From positions 253,785-317,784 of the forward strand of contig NZ_JACSKA010000003.1 in the NCBI RefSeq assembly GCF_018617385.1: DNA of 64,000 nucleotides, in the 5' to 3' direction. This document shows positions 45,047 to 54,269 of the stretch, piece by piece. Position 1 is the stretch's first letter; each line of letters starts with the position of its first letter. Made by a program: the position numbers and the translations under genes. The notes under the pieces are model-generated. The model ran no database searches. It was not told the DNA's origin and saw nothing but the letters and a program-made list of their open reading frames with translations. Source of the stretch: Exiguobacterium sp018617385 (GTDB taxonomy: Bacteria; Bacillota; Bacilli; Exiguobacteriales; Exiguobacteriaceae).

Positions 45047-45697
45047 TTATCGAATCGCGTAACGCTGTTCGAGTTTGTGTTGACCGGCTTGGATCAAGGT
45101 CGATAAAATCCAGTAAATCGACGCCGAGAACAAGAGCAACGGCATGACTAAATATGTCGTTGCCGCAATTTGGTCAGACACGTACGTTAACTCCTGAACC
45201 GCGATGACCGAACCGAGTGACGTTGACTTGATGATGTCGATGACCGAGTTCGAGACAGGTGGGATGGCACGTGAGAGCGCCTGCGGGAAAATGATGTCTT
45301 TGAAGCGTTTCATTTTCGGAATACCGAGCGCGACACTCGCCTCCACTTGTCCTTTGTCGACCGAGTTGATGGCTGCTCGGAACGCCTCTGAGATATAGGC
45401 AGCGAAATGGAAGCCTAATCCAAAGATGAGCGCCTGCATCCCACTGAGTTGAACGAACCCGGTGAGCCCAACATATAAGATCAACAACTGAAGTAAGAGC
45501 GGTGTTCCACGGAAGAACGAAATGTACGTCCGTGTGAACAACCGTACGATTTTAATCGGACTACTATGAAGTAAAGCGATGATCAGACCGAGCGCCAAGG
45601 CGAGAAGAATCGACAGGACACTGGCGATCAACGTGAGCTGGACGGCTTCAAGATAGACCGAGCGGTTATCTATGACGGTCGTGATCAGTTCATTCAT
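45047..45697 (-). CDS. Polar amino-acid ABC importer permease
   Basis: 216 residues, about five helices, with the EAA-type loop EASVALGIPKMKRFKDIIFPQALSRAIPP that docks the ATPase. FFRGTPLLLQLLILY is typical of HisM/GlnP permeases. The start overlaps the stop of the binding-protein gene by four bases. Relatives in Bacillus carry cystine (TcyB) or glutamine. No ATPase gene follows; a terminator does. Confidence 0.88.
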   Translation of the reverse strand: MNELITTVIDNRSVYLEAVQLTLIASVLSILLALALGLIIALLHSSPIKIVRLFTRTYISFFRGTPLLLQLLILYVGLTGFVQLSGMQALIFGLGFHFAAYISEAFRAAINSVDKGQVEASVALGIPKMKRFKDIIFPQALSRAIPPVSNSVIDIIKSTSLGSVIAVQELTYVSDQIAATTYLVMPLLLFSASIYWILSTLIQAGQHKLEQRYAIR

Positions 45698-46452
45698 TGA
45701 CTGATATCCTCACCGAAGTACTTCTCACCGATTTCTTTCATCGTGCCGTCTTCTTTCATCTCTGCGAGCGCATCGTTCAACTTGTCTAGCACGTCGCTAT
45801 CTTGACGTGTCATGAATCCAGCTTCACTTGTATTGAAGATGTCACCGACTGCTTTGACGTCATAGCCTGTTTTTTCGAGTTCCGTCAAGATGAAGAGACG
45901 GTCGTTGAGGGCCGCGTCCAAACGACCCACTTCGAGGTCTTGAAGGACTTGGTTCGCCCCTTTATAAAACTTGACTTCAGCGCCAGCTTCTTCAGCCATT
46001 TGCGCATAGACCGAACCTTGTGTCGATCCGACTACTTTTCCATCGAGGTCGTCAATGCCTTGGATGTCATTGTTGTCTGAACCGACGATGACTTGAGCTC
46101 CTGACACAGCATACGGGTCAGAGAACGCATATTTCTCTTCACGCTCAGGCGTGATGCTCATTTGGTTAGCAATCATATCGATACGCTCAGCATCGAGTGC
46201 TGGGACAAGTCCTTTGAAGTCCATTGCTTCGTATTCCACTTTGTAACCGGCACGTTCTGCCGCTTCGTTCAAGACGTCGATATCATATCCCATCAATTCA
46301 CCTTTTTCTTTGTACGTGAATGGTGGGTATGTCGCCTCTGTTCCGACCGTGATGACCGCTTCGTCCGCTCCACTGTCTGTTTCGTTACCGCAAGCTGCAA
46401 GAAGCCCGACTGAAGCTCCGATTGCGAGTACGCTCGTTAATGTCTTTTTCAT
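45694..46452 (-). CDS. Amino-acid ABC importer substrate-binding lipoprotein
   Basis: 252 residues. The signal ends in the lipobox LLAACGN (Cys near residue 21), so it is anchored outside the membrane. The periplasmic-binding-protein fold has GTEATYPPFTYKEKGELMGYDIDV, MDFKGLVPAL.AERIDMI and PEREEKYAFSDPY, of the solute-binding family 3 (cystine, glutamine, arginine and similar). The ligand is not resolved. It is the first gene of a two-gene operon with the permease. Confidence 0.9.
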   Translation of the reverse strand: MKKTLTSVLAIGASVGLLAACGNETDSGADEAVITVGTEATYPPFTYKEKGELMGYDIDVLNEAAERAGYKVEYEAMDFKGLVPALDAERIDMIANQMSITPEREEKYAFSDPYAVSGAQVIVGSDNNDIQGIDDLDGKVVGSTQGSVYAQMAEEAGAEVKFYKGANQVLQDLEVGRLDAALNDRLFILTELEKTGYDVKAVGDIFNTSEAGFMTRQDSDVLDKLNDALAEMKEDGTMKEIGEKYFGEDISQ

Positions 46453-46546
46453 AATGATTCCGCCTTTCCTATAATCCTTATATGATTACACGGTTTTAAA
46501 CAATATCCTCATCATACTGGCGCGATGTCTTCATGTCAAACAAAAA

Positions 46547-46572
46547 ACATCACCCTATTTCTAGAGTGATGT
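46547..46572 (-). terminator. Terminator of pgcA
   Basis: Stem ACATCAC / GTGATGT followed by TTTTTTG on the minus strand, after the pgcA stop. Confidence 0.8.
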
Positions 46573-46578
46573 TCTTCA

Positions 46579-48306
46579 TCAATCAATCGCTTTCGCTTGT
46601 TTCATAACATCCGCTTCAATCGCTTCACGTTTGGCGGTCGTCTTCTCAGCACGATCCGCATGCACACTGAAATAAAACTTGATTTTCGGCTCGGTTCCAG
46701 ATGGGCGAAGACAGAACCACGAACCGTCCGCAAAAACGAATTTCAAGACGTTTGATGATGGCAATTCAATCGTTTCCGATTTACCGGACTGTAAGTCGGT
46801 CGCCACTTGTTTCTTATAGTCTTCAAAACGAACGACTTCATATCCACCGACTTCTTTTGGCGGATTGGCACGGAACGCTTCCATCATCCGTCCGATTTGC
46901 TCGAGACCAGCTTTTCCTTTTAACGTCATCGACTGCAAGGACTCTTCGTAGAATCCATACTTCTCGTAAATCGACTGTAACGCATCATAAAGCGTCCGAC
47001 CGTGCTGTTTATGATAAGCTGCCATCTCGGCCGCGAGTAAACAAGCCTGAACGGCATCTTTATCACGGCAGAAGTCTCCAATCAAATAGCCGTAGCTTTC
47101 TTCATACCCAAACAGGAATTCATATTCGCCTGATTCTTCATATCGTTTGATCTTCTCACCGATGAACTTGAATCCAGTCAACGTATTTTCGAGATGTACG
47201 CCGTACGCTTTTGCAATCGCAGCACCGAGTTCAGACGTGACGATCGTCTTGGCGACAAATCCATTCGAAGGTAACGTACCTGTTTCACTCTTTTGCGACA
47301 GGATGTATTCCATTAATAGCGCACCCGTTTGGTTACCGGTCAAGACGAACCATTCCCCGTCCCGTCCGCGCACGGTTAAGCCGACACGGTCTGCATCCGG
47401 GTCCGTCGCCATGAGCAAATCAGCCTCGACCCGGTCCCCGTATTCCATTGCTAATTTAAATGCAGCCTTTTCTTCCGGGTTCGGATAACTGACCGTCGGG
47501 AATGCACCGTCTGGCTCTGCCTGCTCTTCTACGATGGTCACGTGCTCAAATCCATATGCCTTCAGCCCTTCCATGACCGGACGGCGTCCCGTCCCGTGGA
47601 GTGGCGAATAGACAATCCGGAGAGGGCTGTCCTGTATGTCACGGTGGATTCGAATCGACTGGAGTGCCTCCATATAAGCTTCATCGACTGATGAGTCGAC
47701 GGTGAGGAGTAGCCCCGTTTGTCGGAGCGCTGCTTCATCTTCAATCTCAATTTTCAGCTCGTCTTCAATCGCATTGACATACGTCACGAGTTCATCCGCT
47801 TCCGCTGGTGGAAGCTGTCCCCCGTCTGCCCCATATACCTTGAACCCGTTATATTCCGGCGGGTTGTGGCTCGCCGTGATTACGATGCCACCGAACGCAT
47901 TTAAATGGCGAACGGCAAACGACAACTCAGGTGTGGCACGCAAACTTGGGAACAAATACGTCTTGATTCCGTTTGACGCCAATGTCCGCGCTGCCTCTAA
48001 CGCAAACTCGGGCGAAAAATGACGTGAGTCATGGGCGATGACGACGCCATGACGTTTCGCCTCTTCCCCTGATGCTGAGATAAAATCAGCAAATCCTTGT
48101 GACGCTTTTCGAATCGTATAGACGTTCATTCGGTTTGCACCCGGTCCGATTTCTCCACGCATCCCGCCTGTTCCGAACTCGAGCGTCTTATAAAATGCAT
48201 CTTCTAACGTGGTCTCATCTTTTGCGAGTTCTTCGAGTTCCACACGTAAATGCGGCTCGAGCCCTTCGAATTGATTCCAACGGTCATACGTTTGTTGCCA
48301 TGTCAT
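46579..48306 (-). CDS. pgcA: Alpha-phosphoglucomutase / phosphomannomutase
   Basis: Interconverts glucose 6-phosphate and glucose 1-phosphate, giving precursor for glycogen (glgC nearby), UDP-glucose and wall polymers. 575 residues. The phosphorylated Ser is in GIVITASHNPPEYNGFKVYG (about 147). The Mg-binding loop is DPDADR (about 305), the sugar specificity loop GYEESYGY, and the phosphate-binding RPSGTEPKIKFY (about 540). It is transcribed alone, close to the glycogen operon but in a separate unit. Confidence 0.93.
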   Translation of the reverse strand: MTWQQTYDRWNQFEGLEPHLRVELEELAKDETTLEDAFYKTLEFGTGGMRGEIGPGANRMNVYTIRKASQGFADFISASGEEAKRHGVVIAHDSRHFSPEFALEAARTLASNGIKTYLFPSLRATPELSFAVRHLNAFGGIVITASHNPPEYNGFKVYGADGGQLPPAEADELVTYVNAIEDELKIEIEDEAALRQTGLLLTVDSSVDEAYMEALQSIRIHRDIQDSPLRIVYSPLHGTGRRPVMEGLKAYGFEHVTIVEEQAEPDGAFPTVSYPNPEEKAAFKLAMEYGDRVEADLLMATDPDADRVGLTVRGRDGEWFVLTGNQTGALLMEYILSQKSETGTLPSNGFVAKTIVTSELGAAIAKAYGVHLENTLTGFKFIGEKIKRYEESGEYEFLFGYEESYGYLIGDFCRDKDAVQACLLAAEMAAYHKQHGRTLYDALQSIYEKYGFYEESLQSMTLKGKAGLEQIGRMMEAFRANPPKEVGGYEVVRFEDYKKQVATDLQSGKSETIELPSSNVLKFVFADGSWFCLRPSGTEPKIKFYFSVHADRAEKTTAKREAIEADVMKQAKAID

Positions 48307-48406
48307 GATTCATTCCCCTTTCACCCTCAAAAAATTCAATCGAAGTACTCGCCAATTGCTTCCATCTTGTATACGATGAGAGTAACGAAACCTCGAGGTG
48401 ATATTA

Positions 48407-49222
48407 ATGTTTCCAACAATGCGTGCCCAAGAATTAAAACAAATCGTGCATACGAACTCGATTCGTTTCATCGATTGCCGATATTCGCTAAACGACGCGT
48501 CCTATGGTAAATATGTCTACCGAAAGGGACATCTTCCGAACGCTGTCTTTCTCGATTTGATGGAAGACTTGTCCGGTCCGCTAAGCGAACACGGCGGACG
48601 TCATCCGCTCCCTTCGAAAGAAGCATGGACGGCAACACTTCGTCGCATCGGCTTGAAAAAAGAAGATTTGGTCATCATTTACGATGACGGCTTCCCATTC
48701 GCAGCCCGTGCATGGTGGCTCTTCAAATGGGCCGGTCACGAACGGGTCGTTGTGTTAGAAGGCGGTATCCAATCTGGCATCACTTATTGCGGTGAGACTA
48801 CTACGGACGTTCCACACTATCCGACAAGCGACTATACGCCAGACTTCCAAGACCATATGATTGCGACACTCGACGAAGTGAAAGCTGCTACGAGCGGCTC
48901 GCTCTATGATTCGCGAACCGAAGATCGCTTCAACGGCACACACGAACCGATCGATTCAAAAGCAGGTCACATTCCGAACGCATTGCTTTGTTCTTATGCC
49001 GAGGCCATTACAGAACTCGGGACGTTAGAAGACTTCCACGACCTAAAAGAACTATATAAAGATGTTCTTCCTGTCGAGAACCCCATCTTTTACTGTGGGA
49101 GCGGTGTAACCGCCTGCGTCAATATTTTGGCGCTTCACGCTCTCGGGAAAGATGATGTCCGGCTCTATCCGGGATCCTATTCCGATTGGATCAGCTATCC
49201 AGAAAACGAGGTCCACCCCTAA
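48407..49222 (+). CDS. Sulfurtransferase, two rhodanese domains
   Basis: 271 residues with tandem rhodanese domains. The N-terminal domain is inactive; the C-terminal one has the catalytic Cys in FYCGSGVTACVN (about residue 228). CGSGVTA is the loop pattern of 3-mercaptopyruvate sulfurtransferases, while thiosulfate sulfurtransferases more often have CRKGVTA. The domain junction has GTHEPIDSKAGHIPNA. GAGGTG is 6 bases before the ATG at 48407. The last codons form part of a terminator stem shared with glgP. Confidence 0.88.
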   Translation: MFPTMRAQELKQIVHTNSIRFIDCRYSLNDASYGKYVYRKGHLPNAVFLDLMEDLSGPLSEHGGRHPLPSKEAWTATLRRIGLKKEDLVIIYDDGFPFAARAWWLFKWAGHERVVVLEGGIQSGITYCGETTTDVPHYPTSDYTPDFQDHMIATLDEVKAATSGSLYDSRTEDRFNGTHEPIDSKAGHIPNALLCSYAEAITELGTLEDFHDLKELYKDVLPVENPIFYCGSGVTACVNILALHALGKDDVRLYPGSYSDWISYPENEVHP

Positions 49223-49237
49223 GGGTGGATCCTTTTT
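49212..49237. terminator. Terminator overlapping two convergent gene ends
   Basis: Stem TCCACCC / GGGTGGA and T-tract. The left arm encodes the last residues of the sulfurtransferase and the T-tract touches the glgP stop codon. It serves mainly the plus-strand gene. Confidence 0.75.
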
Positions 49238-51668
49238 ATTTTACGCTCGTCGGTTTGATATTCCAGACCGCGTTCGCATATTCCGTGATGGTACGGTCAC
49301 TCGAGAAGATTCCTGACTTCGCCGTATTGACGATGGAGCTTTCAGCCCAACGCGCCTGGTCACTGAACACCTCATCGACTCGTCGCTGTGCCCGCATATA
49401 CGAGACAAAGTCTTTCAAGACGAGGAAGTCATCATTGTAGACGAGGAGAGAATCGAAGATGGATTGGAATTGATATTCGCCCACTTTATCGAACGTTCCG
49501 TTGACGAGACCATCGACGACATCTTTGATTTCCTGATGTGCGTGATACATCTCTGCCGCATGATAGCCCCCGAACTTCTTATAGTTCATGACTTCTTGCG
49601 GAGATAATCCGAAGATGAAGATGTGATCATCACCGACGGCGTCACGAATCTCGATGTTGGCTCCATCTAACGTTCCAATCGTCAAGGCTCCGTTCATCAT
49701 GAATTTCATGTTTCCGGTACCGGATGCTTCATAGCTCGCAGTCGAGATTTGTTCGCTCAAGTCAGACCCTGGGAAAATCCGTTCGGCCATGGAGACACGA
49801 TAGTTTTCAAGGAAGATGACTTTAATGAATTGACTCGCCCGCTTGTCCTTGTTGATGAGCGTGGATAGGGCATTGATATAGCGAATAATCTCTTTCGCAT
49901 AGTAGTATCCCGGTGCCGCCTTGGCGCCGAAGATAAACGTGCGAGGCACCATCGTAAACGTCGGGTCTGCTTGAATCTTCAAATAAAGCGCATGGATGTG
50001 AAGAGCATTCAGCAATTGTCGTTTATAAGCATGCAAGCGTTTGACTTGTACATCAAAGATCGAGTGCGGGTCCACTTTCTCTCCCGTTTCTTCTTGAATG
50101 TATGCCGCTAAGTCCAATTTGTTTTGTTGCTTCACGTCCATGACTTTTTCTTGGAAACTCCGGTCTTTCGAGACATCCATCAACTTCTCCAAGTCGTTCG
50201 GATGTTCCACCCATGAGGGACCGATTGCTTCCGTGATGGCATCAGATAGTCGCGGGTTCGACTTCAAGAGCCAGCGGCGGTGTGTGATCCCGTTCGTCTT
50301 GTTGTTGAAGCGAAGCGGGAACATTTCATATAAGTAACGCATCTCGCGCTGTTTTAAAATATCCGTATGAATTTGCGCTACGCCGTTCGTTGAATGAGAA
50401 CCGACGACAGCGAGATTGGCCATATTGATCTGCTCATTTGACACAATTGCAATCTCGCCCATATGGGGTTCGAGATGCGGATAGTTGACGAGTACGTCTC
50501 GACAGAAACGTCGATTGATTTCTTCGATGATCTGATACACGCGCGGCAAGAGGCGTTGATACATCTCGACCGGCCATTTCTCAAGTGCTTCTGCGAGTAG
50601 CGTATGGTTCGTGAACGACATGACGCTCTTCGTGATCCGCCACGCCTCGTCCCATCCGTATCCGTGCTCATCCATCAAGATGCGCATCAATTCAGGGATC
50701 GCGACGACGGGATGCGTATCGTTGATGTGAATCGCATAATGGTCACCCAATTGCTTGAGTGGTTTATTTCGCTTCACATAGGACGCAAGCATCGACTGAA
50801 TGCCTGCCGATACAAAGAAGTATTGTTGTTTCAAACGCAATACTTTTCCTTCATACGTCGTATCATCTGGATACAAGAATTCCGAAATGGTCGCGATTGA
50901 CTGTTTATGTTTCAACAAGTCTTTATACGTCCCTTTCGTCTCCTCTAAATACGCCTCATCGTCAAGTGGTGATTCGGCATTCCAAAGACGTAACGTATTC
51001 ACGACATCATTTTGATAACCGATAATCGGCATATCATACGGAACGGCAAGCACAACCTCATCCGGGTGATGAACGACACGCAATCGATCTCCGATCTGTT
51101 TCATCTCAATCCAGCCACCGAAATTGATTTCGACCGCTTTGTCCTGACGTCTCGTTTCCCACATATTTCCGTCACGGAGCCAGTTATCCGGCAGCTCGAC
51201 CTGATACCCGTCTACAATTTTCTGTTTGAATAGTCCATATCGATAGCGGATCCCGTTTCCATGCCCAGGTAAACTGAGTGCGGCCAACGAATCGAGGAAG
51301 CAGGCGGCCAAGCGCCCGAGCCCCCCGTTCCCAAGACCCGGCTCCGGTTCCAACTCGGTGATATCCGTGAAGTCGTATCCGAGATCTTGTAGTCCGTCTC
51401 TAACGAGCTCCAATACGTCCAAACTGAGCAAGTTGTTGTATAAGAAGCGACCTAATAAAAATTCTAGCGAGAAGTAGATGACTTGCTTACTGTGTTTTTC
51501 TTCTTGACGGTCACGCGTGTGAATCCATTTGGGCATGGCCTGCTCGCGTACCATCGTTGCCAATGTTTGATACACTTCCTGCTCTGTCCCATCCTCGATC
51601 GACTTCCCGTTCAATGCGATGAACCGTTCTTTAAATGCGTCGACAAAGCTTTGTTTATCTGTGAACAT
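49236..51668 (-). CDS. glgP: Glycogen phosphorylase
   Basis: Releases glucose 1-phosphate from glycogen. 810 residues. The PLP-binding Lys lies in EASGTGNMKFMMNGALTIGT (about 660), next to GANIEI. The N-terminal half has EPGLGNGGLGRLAACFLDSLA. Last gene of glgC-glgD-glgA-glgP, 22 bases after the glgA stop. Confidence 0.96.
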   Translation of the reverse strand: MFTDKQSFVDAFKERFIALNGKSIEDGTEQEVYQTLATMVREQAMPKWIHTRDRQEEKHSKQVIYFSLEFLLGRFLYNNLLSLDVLELVRDGLQDLGYDFTDITELEPEPGLGNGGLGRLAACFLDSLAALSLPGHGNGIRYRYGLFKQKIVDGYQVELPDNWLRDGNMWETRRQDKAVEINFGGWIEMKQIGDRLRVVHHPDEVVLAVPYDMPIIGYQNDVVNTLRLWNAESPLDDEAYLEETKGTYKDLLKHKQSIATISEFLYPDDTTYEGKVLRLKQQYFFVSAGIQSMLASYVKRNKPLKQLGDHYAIHINDTHPVVAIPELMRILMDEHGYGWDEAWRITKSVMSFTNHTLLAEALEKWPVEMYQRLLPRVYQIIEEINRRFCRDVLVNYPHLEPHMGEIAIVSNEQINMANLAVVGSHSTNGVAQIHTDILKQREMRYLYEMFPLRFNNKTNGITHRRWLLKSNPRLSDAITEAIGPSWVEHPNDLEKLMDVSKDRSFQEKVMDVKQQNKLDLAAYIQEETGEKVDPHSIFDVQVKRLHAYKRQLLNALHIHALYLKIQADPTFTMVPRTFIFGAKAAPGYYYAKEIIRYINALSTLINKDKRASQFIKVIFLENYRVSMAERIFPGSDLSEQISTASYEASGTGNMKFMMNGALTIGTLDGANIEIRDAVGDDHIFIFGLSPQEVMNYKKFGGYHAAEMYHAHQEIKDVVDGLVNGTFDKVGEYQFQSIFDSLLVYNDDFLVLKDFVSYMRAQRRVDEVFSDQARWAESSIVNTAKSGIFSSDRTITEYANAVWNIKPTSVK

Positions 51669-51690
51669 AAATCAAGTTAGCTCCTTCCAC

Positions 51691-53124
51691 TCATGCGAAT
51701 AAATGATATAACTCACGATATTGCTTGGCGGATTGTTTCCAGCTATAGTCCGCGGTCATCGCCTGATGGACGAGGGCATGCCAGTTTTCTTTTTCATAGA
51801 AGACACGAATCGCTTTTTCGATTGTCGCCAACATCTCATGAGCATTGTAGTTCATGAATCCAAAACCGGTCCCTTCTTGCGTGAACTCGTTGTACGGCTT
51901 CACGGTATCTCGGAGTCCACCTGTCTCACGTACGATCGGCAAGGTACCGTATCGCATGGAAATCAATTGACTGAGACCACAAGGCTCAAAACGTGACGGC
52001 ATTAAAAAGGCATCCGATCCCGCGTAAATCAAGTGGGCGAGTTCGATGTCGAAACCGATATATGACCCGACTTTCCCCGGGTGAGCAGCTGTCATCTCGT
52101 GAACGATTCCTTCATATTCCGGTTGTCCCGAACCGAGGAACGCGAACTGGCAAGGAAGCTGTCCAAGTTCTTCACGGACACCGTTGATTAAATCGAGCCC
52201 CTTTTGGTCAACGAGTCGGCTGACAAAACCGATGAGCATGATATCGTCTCGCACTTCAAGACCAAGTCGCTCTTGTAACGCCCGCTTGTTGACAACTTTT
52301 CCTTCTTTGTAGGTGTCGAGATTATACGTCTCTGCAATCCGTTGATCCGTATTTGGATCGTTTGTCGCCAAATCAATTCCGTTCAAAATACCACGTACGT
52401 CGACCGCGCGATGACGCAACGCCCCGTCTAACCCTTCACCGTAATAAGGTTCCATGATTTCGTCGCGATACGACGGGCTGACGGTCGTGATTTGATCGGA
52501 ATGGACGATGCCGGCTTTCATGTAATTGACGAGACCGTTATGTTGAATTCCTTCAGCCGTGAAATGTTCAGGACCGAACTGTAGCAATTCTCCAAGAATC
52601 TCTTCTGGAAAGATTCCTTGGTATTGCAGGTTATGGATGGTATACACAGTGCGAATGCGTTGATACGCTTCAATATGTTGATAATGGATTCGTAAGAAGG
52701 CCGGTAAAATACCTGTCTGCCAGTCATGACAATGCAGGACATCGGGTACGTCTTCCATCTTCCCAATCATTTCGAGTACAGCGCGAGAGAAGAAGGCAAA
52801 TCGTTCAGCATCATCAAAGTGTCCATATAAGACACCGTCACGTTTAAAGTAATACTCGTTATCGATGAAATAATACGTGATGCCATCCCGCTCTAACTTC
52901 AAGACCGCACCGAACTGTTTACGCCATCCGACCGGAACAATCAGGTCGAATAAATACTCCATCTCGTCCACATACGCTTCAGCGATCGAGCCATATTTCG
53001 GCATGACGACACTGACTTCTTCTCCAAGGCCCGCCACCGCTTGAGGGAGCGAACCGACTACGTCGGCCAGCCCCCCCGTTTTCATGAACGGTGCCGCTTC
53101 TGAAGCAACATACCAAATTTTCAT
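51691..53124 (-). CDS. glgA: Glycogen synthase (ADP-glucose type)
   Basis: Adds glucose from ADP-glucose to growing glycogen. 477 residues, GT5 family. The N-terminal ADP-glucose loop is KTGGLADVVGSLP (residues 15-27). The C-terminal domain has GLVNYMKAGIVHSDQITTVSPSY and the catalytic-site stretch FEPCGLSQL near 377. The ATG at 53124 has GAGGAGG close upstream; it is 10 bases after the glgD stop. Confidence 0.95.
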   Translation of the reverse strand: MKIWYVASEAAPFMKTGGLADVVGSLPQAVAGLGEEVSVVMPKYGSIAEAYVDEMEYLFDLIVPVGWRKQFGAVLKLERDGITYYFIDNEYYFKRDGVLYGHFDDAERFAFFSRAVLEMIGKMEDVPDVLHCHDWQTGILPAFLRIHYQHIEAYQRIRTVYTIHNLQYQGIFPEEILGELLQFGPEHFTAEGIQHNGLVNYMKAGIVHSDQITTVSPSYRDEIMEPYYGEGLDGALRHRAVDVRGILNGIDLATNDPNTDQRIAETYNLDTYKEGKVVNKRALQERLGLEVRDDIMLIGFVSRLVDQKGLDLINGVREELGQLPCQFAFLGSGQPEYEGIVHEMTAAHPGKVGSYIGFDIELAHLIYAGSDAFLMPSRFEPCGLSQLISMRYGTLPIVRETGGLRDTVKPYNEFTQEGTGFGFMNYNAHEMLATIEKAIRVFYEKENWHALVHQAMTADYSWKQSAKQYRELYHLFA

Positions 53125-53134
53125 AAAATCCTCC

Positions 53135-54235
53135 TCATACCACTGTTCGTTTCGCGATGACAATCGGTTCGTCGATTGTGCCTCGGATGACCTGTCCTCG
53201 TTTTACAACGACTTCTTTATCCAAAATCGCGTTTTCAACGACAGCTCCTTCTTCAATGATCGATTTTGATGAAATGATTGAGTTTTTTACACGTGCGTGT
53301 TTACTAACTTGGACTCCACGGAAGAGAATACTATTTTGCACCTCGCCATGAATCTTACATCCATTTGCCACGAGCGCCTCGTTTACTTTTGATCCTTTCA
53401 AATAACGAGTCGGTGGCTCATGTTTGATTTTCGTGTAGATATGCGGGAAGTCATAAATGATGCCCTCGCCACGGAGTAATCGCATGCTTTCATTATAGTA
53501 AGAAAGCACCGAGTGAATGACCTGCATTTTCCCGACATAATGGTACCCGTGCACGTGTAAACGATGAAGCTGGGGACGAATGACGCCGTCCAACAAGTCA
53601 TATTCGCCTTTAGAAGTCGCTTCATCAACGAGACGCATGAAGAGATTTTTCGACATAATGATCGTTTCTGTGTACGTGTACTCATCATCCGGTGAGAATC
53701 CTCGCTCAGAGATGCCGACGACGCGGTCATTCTCCCCAAGGCGAATCGGACGGCAGTAGCCACACTTCTGTTCATGTGTCGTATAGGCAAGCGTGATGTC
53801 CGCACCCATCGATTTATGATGTGCGAGCATGTCGGTATAATCGATTGTCGTCAAGACGTTTGAACCTGTGATGACCACATACGGCTGCTTGCTGCGAATG
53901 AAGTGTTCACGGTGCATCGAGAAGTTGGCCAAGTCGCCAAGATACGCTTCTCCGTCCGGTTTCAACGCTGGTGGGAAGATGTGGAGACCGCCTTGCGAAC
54001 GGTCCAAATCCCACTCTTTTCCCGAGCCGAGGTGATCCATCAACGAGCGATACTTGTCTAACGTAAAGATCCCGACTTGATTAATATTTTGTGTGATCAT
54101 ATTCGTCAAGGTGAAGTCAATCAGGCGATAGCGCCCTGAGAATGGGACTGATGCCAGATTACGATGTCCAGTAAATTCCGGAAACAGACCTTGTTCCGTT
54201 CCTAAGTTAATGACCCCTAATAAATCGTTCGTCAA
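53135..54235 (-). CDS. glgD: Glucose-1-phosphate adenylyltransferase regulatory subunit GlgD
   Basis: A GlgC paralogue that forms a mixed enzyme with GlgC and raises its activity. 366 residues. It starts LLGVINLGTEQGLFPEF, without the catalytic GGxGxRLxPLT loop of GlgC. The rest of the nucleotidyltransferase fold (SGRYRLIDFTLTNM) and a left-handed beta helix (HGEVQNSILFRGVQVSKHA) are present. The TTG at 54235 has AAGGAGG 8 bases upstream and matches family starts; the frame extends 38 codons more without support. Confidence 0.93.
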   Translation of the reverse strand: MTNDLLGVINLGTEQGLFPEFTGHRNLASVPFSGRYRLIDFTLTNMITQNINQVGIFTLDKYRSLMDHLGSGKEWDLDRSQGGLHIFPPALKPDGEAYLGDLANFSMHREHFIRSKQPYVVITGSNVLTTIDYTDMLAHHKSMGADITLAYTTHEQKCGYCRPIRLGENDRVVGISERGFSPDDEYTYTETIIMSKNLFMRLVDEATSKGEYDLLDGVIRPQLHRLHVHGYHYVGKMQVIHSVLSYYNESMRLLRGEGIIYDFPHIYTKIKHEPPTRYLKGSKVNEALVANGCKIHGEVQNSILFRGVQVSKHARVKNSIISSKSIIEEGAVVENAILDKEVVVKRGQVIRGTIDEPIVIAKRTVV

Positions 54236-54269
54236 CAGTAACGCCTCCTTGCGTGTCTCTTTACTCGTA

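Noticed and set aside
46453..46540. Possible T-box or riboswitch before the amino-acid ABC operon
   Set aside because: The leader is short (under 90 bases) and no specifier loop, T-box motif or attenuator hairpin was seen.
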